From Phoenix dactylifera (Eukaryota; Streptophyta; Magnoliopsida; Arecales; Arecaceae), in assembly GCF_009389715.1 (NCBI RefSeq), contig NC_052399.1, positions 27,351,146-27,415,145 on the forward strand: a stretch of 64,000 bases of DNA. The letters run 5' to 3'. Below are positions 23,816 to 34,520 of the stretch, piece after piece (the first letter of the stretch is position 1; each line of letters opens with the position of its first letter). A program made the position numbers and the translations under genes. The notes under the pieces were generated by a model. That model was not told the DNA's origin. It did no database searches and saw only the letters and a list, made by a program, of their open reading frames with translations.

Positions 23816-24789
23816 GATGAACCGGCTTCAAATTAACCGGCTGGGGTGGGTTGACCCGGACCAGACTCACGCGTGACTCGCACGTGCCGCAGAAGAACAA
23901 GCCTTTCGATGGGAGTACTAGGACGCTGGAATCGGGCAGGGTCCTAGGATTTTTCTATAATAGGAGCCTCTCCTCAAACAATTTCAAACCAAATTTTCCT
24001 CTGAACAACTGATTTCAAGTTTTTTGGACGAAATTTCTTGGGTCGTGAGATCCTGCCATTTTACCATCATTTTGGCTGCGAGATCTCACCGGCAGCAAAG
24101 GTAAGTTTGCTAAATATTTCTTTCTTCTTTTTTAGGGTCCTTGGGCCGTCGTTTTCTTTTGATTAGAACCGATGAGTCTTCGGAATCTTAGTGAATAGGG
24201 GCTCCCCTCTTCGGCTTGAATTTCCTATTTTTCGCCACCAAAATTGAGCTGTCCTTGGCGATGCCACTTGGATGGAGCCTCCCCTGTCTTCTTCTATTTA
24301 GAGAAAAAGAGAGAGAGAGTTGTGATAGCTCTCTTTTTTCTCTTCTTTCTCTCTCTCCTCTCTCTACCTTTCTCTTTCTTCTCTCTCACTTTGCTCTCAC
24401 CCTTCCTTTCTCTCTTTTTTCTCTTAAACTGAACCAAATGATTGATAAAAGGGATTTGAGAGACCTAGTGATGAACCTCTAGGGATTTGGGATTTATTCT
24501 ATAAGGAAGAAGTTATCTACACGAGAAGGCTTTCACTACAAAAAAAGCGATCTTTTCCGACGCTTTTTACATCCTTCACCGACGCTTATAAGCGACGGTA
24601 AAGATCCGACGGACGTTACACAAAGCGTCATGAAGCATCGGCGATACCTGAGTGGAAAAAAATTTTTCCGACGCTTTTGAAAAACATCATAAAAGGTTGA
24701 TTTTTAGCGACACTTTTTAGCAACGCTTAAAAGCGTCGCTAAAATCCTCAAAGCCGACGCTTATGGCCTTAAATTTTTTTAAAAAAATT

Positions 24790-24895
24790 ATTTTCCATCA
24801 AAGGCCTTGTTGTCCCCGATGGTTGTTGGCTTAATCTTCAAGGTGGACCGCCAGAGCTTCATGGCAGGAGGTTACTGGGAATTGCAAATCAAGAT
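24790..24895 (-). pseudogene. Second, partial copy of the captured fructokinase segment
   Basis: GACCGCCAGAGCTTCATGGC and surrounding bases (about 24843-24865) repeat the sequence at about 25029-25049, and TTACTGGGAATTGCAAA occurs at both about 24872 and 24951. On the minus strand it reads AMKLWRSTLK followed by TTIGDN, parallel to [10 protein letters not shown] and VTIGDKG in the longer copy but more damaged. This is a partial tandem duplication inside the element. Confidence 0.6.
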
Positions 24896-24945
24896 CGACA
24901 GCAAATGTCACCAACAAAACTCGTGATTGAAGAGCCAGTTTGATT

Positions 24946-25287
24946 CTAATTACTGGGAATTGCAAAAACCTTGGTGTAGTAGTTGCATCCCTTATCCCCG
25001 ATGGTGACCAGGAGAAGCTTCAGGGTGGGCCGCCAGAGCTTCATGGCAACCTCATCTTCCACGGAGGCCTCGCCGGTCAGGAACTCCAGCTCGGCATCGC
25101 TGATCTTAACCATGTCGGCCTGGTCCCATATGCTCATGATCTGCTCTCTAGCCTCTGCGGGCGACAGCCAAAGGGGCAGCCGGAGATTGGGGTCATAGGA
25201 GAGCAGAACACCAGCTTCCTTGGCCACCTCCAGTGCCGTCAAATGCGCCGATCTGCAGGGCTCCACAATCAAGAAAATGAAAAATAA
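24946..25287 (-). pseudogene. Captured fructokinase (pfkB family) fragment inside the CACTA element
   Basis: Fructokinase phosphorylates fructose with ATP in the cytosol. On the minus strand the frame contains [20 protein letters not shown], then [40 protein letters not shown] and [18 protein letters not shown]. These are consecutive plant fructokinase blocks from the middle of the protein, including the SYDPNLR substrate/sugar-kinase motif. The N-terminal pfkB signature and C-terminal ATP-binding GAGD motif are absent, so it cannot be active. Flanking sequence upstream of VEPC looks like intron, so the capture was of genomic DNA. Confidence 0.85.
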
Positions 25288-25881
25288 AAAATCATTAACA
25301 ATTAAAATGAAACTTTGGATGCCAAAAAGAACTAGAAAGAACATACCCATCCATGATCAAAACTCAAGAACTAGAAGGAAAAATTAAAAAATCAGAGCAT
25401 ACTCCTCTCTCACAATCTCCTTCTCCAGTCGCCTCCGAGCCCTTCAAATGTTCCTCGGGCCTGATCCAATTTCTCCTCTGCCACGAGCTGCGGCCTGGGC
25501 CTCCAATGAGGGGAGGGTGAGAGGAGGAGGAGTTCTTGGAGGGAGATGGGGATGCAATGATGGATGGAGAGGTGAGGGGGAGATGAAACTTACGAGATGG
25601 ATGGAGGCCTTGAAACTCACGAACCCGGCCTCCATTTGCCTGCATCCATGGCCGCTCATCTTGTCGGACCACAGCCCGCCCACCGCTACTGCCGTATCCT
25701 CAACTCGGAGGGGTAGAACATCTTTCTCGACGGCTACCGTCGCCCTAAAAGCTCGGAGGAGGAGGGGGATCCGAAGCTCGGTGGGCGGTTTAGGGGGAGA
25801 GGGGTAGCCAAGTTGGATCGGGGAGGAAGGAGGGGGGGGATGATGGCGGCTGGGTGAAAGGGTTAGGGATTGTTCTCCACG

Positions 25882-25884
<3 letters not shown>

Positions 25885-25931
<47 letters not shown>
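25885..25931. repeat. (GA)23 microsatellite within the CACTA element
   Basis: Uninterrupted GA run about 210 bp from the element's right end. Confidence 0.95.
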
Positions 25932-25932
<1 letters not shown>

Positions 25933-26500
25933 CAGGGGATCGAGGAGGAAAAAAAGGAGGGATCCACACGCTTTAGCCCTTTTTTTCCGCCTCCGACAAT
26001 TTAAAGCGTTGTCTTATTTAAATTTCACCCGAAGCTATACAAAAGCGCCGTCCAATTTTAGCCCTCACTCGAAATTTGTTGACGCTTTTTGTTAGCGTCG
26101 GCGGGAAAAAGTCGGCAAAAGCGTATTTTCTTGTAGTGTTTGAGGAGGGTACATAAAACCCTAGTTCGTAGTTTATGGTATGGGATTATACCTACTATTT
26201 GAGTTTATCCTCAGTAAAGATAAGAATCCCAATACTTGATCACTAGTACATATTTTTTTTATTGATTCATATCGCTAGATTTGTATTGTGGGATTTGTAT
26301 GGATGAATTCGGTTTTGTATAAGATGATATGGTTTTATATGATTTTCAGTGTGAGCATATTTATATATTTATTATATGTGAATATCTACTACTGAAAATA
26401 TGGCTATGAATTATTATTTTATTTATTTTGAAACTATCAGGAGTACACTGATTAACTAGAATCAATTAACTAGTATCAGGAGTACACTGAAAATATGGCT

Positions 26501-28740
26501 ATGAATTATTATATGGTAGTTAGTTTTGTGCTTAGCAATTGAATAGAAGTATCTTAATTCTAAGTGTTCAGACCTTCCATTCAGCTTTCAGAAGAAAAAT
26601 TTACTCTCTGCTCGGTACCACATTGATGCATGCTAGAGAGGAACATTCTTATGTGCCTTGCACCTGTGATGGATGATTTGTTGCAGTGAAATGCTTATTA
26701 AAGTTTAGAGTTTGTTTATTAATATCATCAACACAGAATGTTGTAATCCCATTTCAAGTGCATCAACTAGCAACTGCTTATTGTTTTAAGTTCAGTTTAA
26801 ACAATAGTGTCCTTATCAGGACTATGTTCCTTTAGGGTGCAAATACAGGGGAACACAATTTTAAGGAAAAATCTTTTCACAGTGACAAAAAACTGTGCTA
26901 TTCTGACAGTAAATTGTTAAATTGTTGCAGATATGAATCAAGTGCATTTGACCATAGAAGACATCTTTTGTTTTTTCTTTTGTATTTTGTGCATAGTTTG
27001 CAGTTCTATCAGATTATAGTACATGCATGCTGAGAGAGAGTACATCACAAATTGTGTGGATGCAGCCATATAAACAAAAAGTTGAAAAGTTTCGTAACTA
27101 TTCATGCTTCTATTTGATTTTTTTAATTTAAATATGAAAATTTGTTTCAAGTGAGTCCAGAATACTAATTGGTGACCATACTTTGGATCCATACCCTACC
27201 CATCCAAGAATTGGGTTGGATTCAGTTGGGTTTAGGTAAGATCGAGCCGAGTAAAGCCTGAGCCCAACTTGGAAATGTAGGGTCAAGTTGCCCTAGCCTT
27301 CAATCCTAATCCAACCTGATTTCAAATCAGACTGCTAACATATTTTGAAAGTAGGCCCAGCCATGTTCTCACATGAATCTCCTACCCAAAATTCAGAGAA
27401 AAGTCAAAGAAAATTGGAGAAAAATGTTATTCTTCCAACTCAAAATATCCCCCCTAACTTTGCTTTAAAATTGCTATCAAAAGTTGAAATAGAAACCAAA
27501 ACGAAGGAAAAAATTGTTCTTCCTCCTATTTGAACATGACACTCTCTTGTATCGCCTTCTCATTGGAATGCTATGTTATCAGTATGATATTGGTGCCAAT
27601 TGGACATGCCAAAACTAACGAACTTAAAAAAAAAAAAACTACTTGTATGCATCGGTATGGCCGATACAGACTAATACATAATATTTCAGTGTCTCTGCAT
27701 CCATACTGGTGTTAATTTCAAACTAAAATGATATGGTACTAATTGTACAATCCTAATTTCAAGCTGGAACGATATGATACTAATCGTAGCATCCCATGCT
27801 GTTGGTTTTTGAAGCTATGGTGGTGACTTAGATATGTGGATGACTTGTTCATATCACCTCTTCCATATGCAATTTCAAATTACTTTAAATGTTTCAATGT
27901 TCAAAGAAATGAATTAATATGTTAGTGCATAAAGGAATGTTATTACGATGTTGAGAGTTATTTCCCCTACTTTATTCCTTAAAACCAATGACAATTACCA
28001 ATCACTACAAAAAAGGTGACATATGAGAAATATTTACCATTGGATATAATCACAATATGTTTCTTGTATTTCCTGTTTGTTAAACAACAAAAGCATAATT
28101 TTAATCACCATAGGCCACAGACATGTAGAGGATAAGAATTACCATCTCATCTCAAGATATTACTTCCACAAGGAATTGTAGTAAATGCCTAAACATTGAA
28201 CATTTTATGGTGGTCTGCATGAAATGTCCCATCATGACATCACACATCCCTAACGACCGTTGGATGAGCAGGCGAGCCTACGCTCGGAGCTATCAGGATT
28301 CACGGCTCTTTACTTTTCAAAGCTAATTGCAGGATTCTTGGTCCGTTGATTACTTCAAACTCTACTGTTTGTTCTTGGCATCCTCAGGATCACGGCAATG
28401 GTGCGTGGCCATGTACCCTCAAACATGAGGTGGGTGAGGGAGGGTTCAAAAAAGGGGACCAGTTCTTTTACTCAGGATGAATTTGCTCACTTGGACCCCT
28501 TTGGCTGCAGGAATGATTCAGAGGGTCTGGAAAGAGAGAACTCAGAAAAGGGGGATTGAGGGAGAACGGAGCGTCTCCACTTTTCATTAAGGTTTGAGGA
28601 TTGGAGGGGAAGAGGGAGGGAGGCTTTTCTTTAGGTTGGAGGACGGGCTGAATTGTTTTAATTCATCACAGCAAATTTGTTTGATTAGGTTTCTCAAAAT
28701 TGTTTCCTATTTTTTGGACATGACATATAAGACTCATGCC
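26501..28740. other. Intergenic DNA, no gene recognised
   Basis: AT-rich sequence. Near 27200-27340 there is a GGTTGGATT/AACCCAAC-rich degenerate repeat similar to that at 4.9-5.4 kb. At 27993 CACTACAAAAAAGG resembles a CACTA element end, but a convincing partner end was not found. No coding region is supported. Confidence 0.45.

Positions 28741-28742
<2 letters not shown>

Positions 28743-28810
<68 letters not shown>
28743..28810. repeat. (GA)34 microsatellite
   Basis: Uninterrupted GA dinucleotides over 68 bp, the longest simple repeat in the window, close to the 5' edge of the LTR that follows. Confidence 0.97.
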
Positions 28811-28815
<5 letters not shown>

Positions 28816-28879
28816 GTTCTTTGGAAAGTAAACTTATTTCCTTATGGTTTATTCATCATCAATCATTCAGATTGTATGT

Positions 28880-31593
28880 GAGACCTAGTAACTAGGCCCG
28901 GTCTACTTGATCGGCCTAATCTTTTGGCCCAACGAAATGAAAAAAAAAGGGGGAATAGAGTTCCCATATTTGAGCCGGAAGAGGAGGCCGGCTCCGGCTC
29001 CTCTTTGACACCCTAGCCTCCATGTCTATTTAAAGGATCTCACCCCTCATTCAAGCCTCACCGTTGATCACCCAAGTTCGCCGTCGATTTCGAGATAATT
29101 TTTGAGTTTGTTGTCGTAGAGGATCTCAGGGTTTTCGCCGTCGATCCAGCCTGGAGAGCTCACTAGAAGTGAGTCTTGTTAGTTGGTCGTTCTTTCCTCT
29201 TTCTTTTGGTTGTTGGGCCACTGTCTCTTCTTTGAATCCAGCCGGCGAATCGCTAGATTGATCACGGGCAAAGTCTCCCCATTTTTTTTCTTTTATTTGG
29301 CCGACTACCATCAGGTGTGGCTTACCATCGGTGATTGTCGCCGCCTAAGGTGGCCTTCCTCCATTCAAAAAGGAGAAAGAAAGAGAGCCTCACTGTTCTC
29401 TCTTCTTCTCTGTTCTCTCTCCTCTCTCTATATTCTCTTTCTAGTTTTTCTCTTTAATTGGACTCTCTCTCTAGGATTGTTGGACCTGGTAAGAGCGTCT
29501 CTTAGTGACTTTTGGTCGGCTCTGGTGAAGGGCCTCGATTCATAGTCGGGCAACATGCCAGCCCCTACCACGGTGCTTACTGAACATGTTTGAATTTATC
29601 ATCATCAATCTTTATTGAGTTATCTATATCGTAGCCTGACTTTTGAGTTGACTTGCTAGACTAACTGGATCCAATCAATTCAAACACCCAGATGTTACTA
29701 CTTGGTTGACCCTAGTAGAGAGTTCTAGTCTAATATTACTGTGACCACCCATCGTGCTAGCTTTACTTAACCATTGTCGAGCACTACTAGACTCTATTAA
29801 TATGAATCTCTACTGTGTTATCTGTACCATGATCTGATTCTTGTTTTGTGATTTGACTAGTTGGATTGACTAGAGCAGACCGACCTGGATCATCGGACGG
29901 ACGCTGCTACCTAGTCGACCATGTCCGTCCCGCACCCAACTGTTGTCAACTACTATAGGACCTATAATCGATAATCCCTGATCTATTGCCTTGATTAGAT
30001 ATATGTTTCTTAATCAGATAAATTGAATTTCGTTGTACTGACAGATTCAAACAATGAGGCTTTCCTCTAGCTAGCCTTGTATATCTTTATATATGAATTT
30101 ACTTTCACAATTAACCCTAGTTTTGTATGAGACTTCAATCATCTGGACAAGAAGAAGCCCAATGAGATCTTATACTCTAGTTTCTCTCTCTTTTTATTTC
30201 ATTCTCTTGGTATTTTCTCTCTCTAGCTTGATCCAAAAAAATTTTTGTTAAAGAGGCTCAGAGCATAGTCCTAGATTGTTACGTGATGGTGAACTCTTTC
30301 GTGGATCAGTAGAGGGTTCTGGAATGTCGGATACCTCGAATAATTTTTCATTTGATTTGGTTTTGTAGGAGAACAATCTTTTGGATAAGAGGATATTGAG
30401 CAAGGTTTGTGCACCCTGGTTCATAGATCACAGTGTGGGCATGTAATTAGTCTATCTGGGTTGTCAGCAAAGAGCTAAGAATCCTTATACACTGACCTGC
30501 ATGATATAGATATTTTTGTACCTATAAATGTATTATATGCTAATGATCTAGATAAGTAAGAAGCAAAAATAATTTTATGATGGTTTCTGTATCAAATTAT
30601 ATTTTGATTATGTATGCTTACGATTAATTGTATGATGGATGCATATATGGGCATAACATACACTTGCATAATCAAACTAATAAATGTGGTGTTCTACATT
30701 AACAATGTTATATTGATTGCCTCGTCACGGGCGAAATACATGACCGTGGTTAGTGTAAAGTCAGAAATAAAAAGGAATTGATATGTCGATGTGAACTGAA
30801 CTGATTAAACAAGAACTTTAGGCTTATCTCATTACTATAGCAGGCCCTGTCACAGGCTGGAAATGTGATACTTTGGCAGACCCCATTATAAGCTAGAAAT
30901 GTGAAACTATAAAAGCCCCATCATAGGCTAGAAATGCGAAACTATAGCAGGCTTTGTCACAGGCGAGAAATGTGATACCTTGGCAGGCCCATCATAGGCT
31001 AGAAAATGTGATCGAGATTTGGCCCTAAGTCAAAAAGATAATTGATCTGGATCAAGTTAAAAAAGAATAAAATAAAAGATATTAAAAATATTAATAAATA
31101 TTTATGAAATATCGTATGATATATCGCTCTTGAGTGGCTAAATTTTTATTGATATTTGAGGTACATATTTATATTAATTATTCGAGCATTATTGGTAGCC
31201 GGTTTGTGATTTCATGATGTGTGCAATGATTTTTTATGGTTTTCAAATGTATATTATTATTGTGTTGGTGTGGATATGTGGGGATTCTTACTGTGCTATA
31301 AAGCTCACAGCTCCTTCCTCTTTCTTTTTTTCAGAGTTGTAGGTTGCATAATACATGGCTATAGTGGAGATCACGGGTGGAGGAGATGACTAGATAGAAC
31401 ATCACCAATACTAATTGGATAATAAAATTGTATAATTAGATTAACTTTGTTATTTGGCATGAATTGTCATCATTGTTGATTACGGATATTGAGATTGTAT
31501 TAAATTTTCAGGCCTAGCATATTTCTTAGAACTTTGCCCTAGAGAGTGTGTGACCGTATCGTGTGCCCAAACCTAGGTGCTGAGTTTGGGGCA
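28880..31593 (+). mobile_element. Long LTR of a retrotransposon (about 2.7 kb), + orientation
   Basis: The block starts GGCC-rich, has a TATA-like CTATTTAAAG near 29025 followed by a probable leader, a CT-rich tract (about 29395-29475), and a tandem repeat at 30838-31013 built on CATAGGCTAGAAATGTGA. It ends GTTTGGGGCA at 31593, immediately before a primer-binding site (31602-31613). Two features place it as the 5' LTR of a + strand element: the PBS to its right and the matching, opposite LTR at 33257. The right boundary is well placed; the left is approximate. Confidence 0.65.
30838..31013 (+). repeat. Short tandem repeat within the LTR (about 5 units)
   Basis: Units of roughly 35 bp carry GGC(T/G)(A/G)GAAATGTGA words followed by ACTATAGCAGGC or ACCTTGGCAGGC. 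The inverted LTR at 33.8-34.2 kb has about ten units of the same family. Confidence 0.8.
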
Positions 31594-31600
31594 TGATAAT

Positions 31601-31935
31601 GTGGTATCAAAGCTTAGGTTTTGGATTACTGAGGACTCTGATAGGAAAAACTATCAGAGCTTAGGTTTAAGATTATTGGGGATCATGATAGAAAAATTAT
31701 TAAAGCTTAGGTTTATGATCATTGGGGATCGTGATAGAATGATATCAGAGCTTAAGGTTTAAGACCATTAGGACTATGGTATAAGTAGCATCAGAGCTTG
31801 AAGTTTAAAAATATTGGAGATTGTAACAAAATTGGAATCAGATCATAGGTTTAGGATCATTAAGGATTGTAATAGATATGTATCAAATCTTGAGGTTATG
31901 ATTATTGCGGACATGACAATAGTAGCAGAATTAAA
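31601..31935 (+). repeat. Tandem array of about eight 45-47-bp units, each beginning with a PBS-like motif
   Basis: Motifs of the form TATCAGAGCTTAGG or close variants start at 31605, 31652, 31698, 31743, 31789, 31836, 31881 and about 31933, spacing 47, 46, 45, 46, 47, 45 and 52. Each continues with GTTTAAGATCATTGGGGATCGTGATAG-like sequence. The first unit is the genuine primer-binding site next to the LTR; later ones decay with distance. Confidence 0.85.
31602..31613 (+). other. Retrotransposon primer-binding site
   Basis: TGGTATCAAAGC differs by one base from the complement of the initiator tRNA-Met 3' end (TGGTATCAGAGC). It lies 8 bases after the LTR end at 31593, the expected position for priming minus-strand synthesis. 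Confidence 0.75.
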
Positions 31936-33237
31936 TTCAGTGCTTACGTGTAAGGTCATTAGGCATTGCGATAAAATGTAAGTATTAGGTTTGGTATTCG
32001 ATGAGTACGGAAGGACTAAATAAATTATCTTTGATCATGATAAGAGAGGTTAGACCTAAGGTAACTGCAGAAAGCTTAACCATGTCATACCATATTAGTT
32101 GGTTATACCATACCATGTTTATTGTTCAGATATTGTTTAAATGACTTGGATGTTTAAACTTGATATGGGTTAAGATATGATCGCACGTTTGGTTTTTGCT
32201 ACTAATTATTAGAGTGGGATTTATATACGGATCTTTCATAGTATTGGAGTGAGCTAAGAAAGAATTTTTATAATATTAGAAAGAGATATTCTTCAAGGTT
32301 AAAGCCATTTGTGGATTATATTTGGAATTGGCATATTTGGATACTGCAAATAGGTGAATTTATTTTGCAGAGTTAATTTTATATTTAAGGACATACATTG
32401 CATAAATTAGTGGAGAATTTTAATTATTTGAATTTTTATGTGTAGATTGGGCTACTAGGTGTTTCTTATAATTATTGGAGACTATTAGATGTGTTAATTT
32501 AAACTCAAGTCTAGGTTTATGATTTAAGCAGGGATTTTTTATCATTGTTGATGAAGCTATTAGTAAAATATCATATTGAGTAAAGATGTTTATATAAGTT
32601 ATATTATATATAGCTTTGAAGATAGATATTAAGAATTTTGGTGAAGAAAGATTTGAAGATTAATAGAGTTAATTCTACTCATAGTGATATTGGCTTAGAG
32701 ACTCCAAACCTATTGAATTTAGAGTAAATTATGTTAGAAGGAAGATCAATGTAGATTGTTTAATCAAATTGCTAAGAAAATCCAGGGTCAAATTAAACCT
32801 AGATATTTTGGACTCTAGAAAGGTTGCAAAGATTATGCAGTGACCATAAACTTGACTAATGGCTTGAGGGTTGGTTATGGTATGTACACTCTACATAAAT
32901 TGAAGACAGGGAGATCTAGACGTTCTGCTCTAGTTCTACTTGAAATTTTGAAATTTAGATTTTCTTAGCCTCAATATAAAGGGATATTTTGGTCAAAAAT
33001 TATTTAGCAGTTTTAGAGTATTTACTGGGTTAGATCAAAGTGCACAGAGGAAGAGTGGTGGCTTGGGTTATTTTGAAACTAGTTAGAAACAATAATATTT
33101 TCATCTGAAAGGTATTATAATGGAAGACTAAAGTTAGGTTTCTAGTAGAAAAGATTGTTGTTGATTCTATAGATAATTTGGAGGTAGTTATAAAATTTTT
33201 ACCAGTAGGTTCCATTTTAAATTTAGCAAGACCTAAA
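31936..33237. mobile_element. Internal region between two opposed LTRs, no coding motif recognised
   Basis: AT-rich sequence between the + primer-binding site at 31602 and the - primer-binding site at 33248. No gag, protease, reverse transcriptase or integrase motif is recognisable on either strand; the longest frame (33030-33215, -) is not a known protein. The inverted junction is not located. Confidence 0.4.
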
Positions 33238-34520
33238 CTCTTATATCACTTTGTTACGCCCCGAACCCAAAACTCCGATCCGACACATGACGGCCATACA
33301 CTCCCTAGGGCAGAGTCCTAGAGAATATACAAGACCTAAAACTATATTACAACCTCAATATCGTAATCAATAATGATCTCTGTTCATACCAAATAGCAAA
33401 GTTGTTCCAATTACAAATTTTGATCATCCAATTAATATCAGTGATGTTCTATTTCATCGTCCCTCTACCTGTGATCTCAACCATATCCATGTACTATGCA
33501 ACCTGTAACTCTGAAAAAGAGAAAGAGGAAGGGATTGTGAGCTTTACAGCCTAATAAGAATCCCCAAATACCTACACCAATACAATAATAATATAAGTTT
33601 GAAAAATGCAAGAAAATGTCACACACATCATGAAATCACAAATCGATTAACAATAATGCTCGAATAATCAGTATAGATATATATAAATCAAATATCAATA
33701 GAAATCCAGCCACTCAAGAGTGATATATCATATGATATCTCATAAATCTTCATTAATACTTTCAATGCTTTTCATTCCATTTCTTTTTAGCTTACCCTGG
33801 ATTAATTATCTTTTCAACTTGGGCCAAATTCCGGCCACGTTTCTAACCTGTGACGAGACAATCAATATATAGTATCACGTTTTCAGCATGTGACAGGGCA
33901 AACAATAGCATCATATTTCCAACATGTAACGAGGCAAACAATAGTATCACATTTCCAGCCTATGACGGGGTAACCAATAGTATCACATTTCCATCCTGTG
34001 ACAGGGCAACCAATAGTATCACAATTCCAGCATGTGATGGGGCAACCAATAGTTTCACATTTCTAACCTGTGTGGGACAAATAGTAGTTTCACATTTTTA
34101 GCCGTGATGGGGCAAACAGTAGTTTCACTTTTCTAGTCTATGACGAGGCAAACAGTAGTTTCACATTTTTAGTCTATAACGAGGCAAACAGTAGAAAAAA
34201 AGATAGAAGAAGAAAGAAGAGAAAGAAACCTTCTCTATCCTCTCTTCACGATTGGCCATCTCCTTCTCCTTTCCCCTCACAAGTCCAAGGGGTGGTGGCC
34301 ATGGTGGCCCGACTCCCCCCCCCCCCCCACCACTCAATGGCGGCCACTGTCCCGGCCAAACTAGCAATCGAATCACGGCAAAAGAACACCAAAAGAATGA
34401 AAGAAAAAATCAAAATAGAGAAACCTCTCGTGGCTAAATTCGGCAGCCAATGGCTCTCACCAGGCCGTCAATGGTAGTCCGAGGGTCGGAAAAGAAATGG
34501 AGCAAGTATTTTGTTTTTAT
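33238..34520 (-). mobile_element. LTR of the same family in inverted orientation, with its own primer-binding site
   Basis: Read on the minus strand, the LTR ends ...GGGTTCGGGGCG at 33257 and is followed by TGATATAAGAG (33248-33238), a degraded primer-binding site. Matching landmarks to the LTR at 31.6 kb include the CTAGGGCAGAGTCCTAGAGA / TTGCCCTAGAGAG segment, the AGCTTTACAGC / TATAAAGCTCACAG segment and the short tandem repeat. The complement of a CT-rich tract lies at 34195-34270. The outer (right) boundary is uncertain. Confidence 0.6.
33838..34195 (-). repeat. Tandem repeat of about ten ~36-bp units in the inverted LTR
   Basis: Units run ATAGTATCACATTTCCAGCC then TGTGACGGGGCAACCA with small changes. 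The unit is mostly a multiple of three, which is why an 83-codon frame opens at 33850-34101 on +; this frame is repeat-derived, not a gene. The sister LTR has about five units. Confidence 0.85.

Larger units (their letters stand above)
24534..26138. mobile_element. Non-autonomous CACTA (En/Spm) transposon carrying gene fragments (Pack-CACTA)
   Basis: The left end is CACTACAAAAAAAGCGATC (from 24534) and the right end is ...GCGTATTTTCTTGTAGTG (to 26138), forming CACTA terminal inverted repeats. TTT flanks both sides (24531-24533 and 26139-26141), the 3-bp target duplication typical of the superfamily. Both subterminal regions hold many copies of CCGACGCTTTT and AAGCGTCG words, as expected for transposase-binding repeats. 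At 1605 bp it has no transposase. Inside are fructokinase-derived sequence (about 24790-25265), a GC-rich segment of unknown origin (about 25400-25830) and a (GA)23 run. The intact ends and duplication suggest fairly recent insertion. Confidence 0.88.
23816..26500 (+). mobile_element. LTR of the GGCC/CT-rich retrotransposon family, split by a CACTA element
   Basis: A GC-rich leader, then a CT-rich tract (about 24300-24425), matches the LTR at 28.9-31.6 kb. After the CACTA insertion the sequence resumes with ACCCTAGTTCGTAGTTTATGG (about 26157), which parallels ACCCTGGTTCATAGATCACAG near 30413 and stays similar through ATAAGAATCCC/CTAAGAATCC. The two halves therefore belong to one LTR that the transposon entered. 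The right edge is uncertain. Confidence 0.5.

Noticed and set aside
27993-28180. CACTACAAAAAAGG as a possible CACTA element start, with TTGTAGTA about 185 bp later
   Set aside because: The two ends do not form a convincing inverted repeat beyond a few bases and subterminal repeats are missing.
33850-34101. 83-codon repetitive frame (ACDGATNSITFP-like units)
   Set aside because: Produced by the ~36-bp LTR tandem repeat; repeat length divisible by three keeps the frame open.
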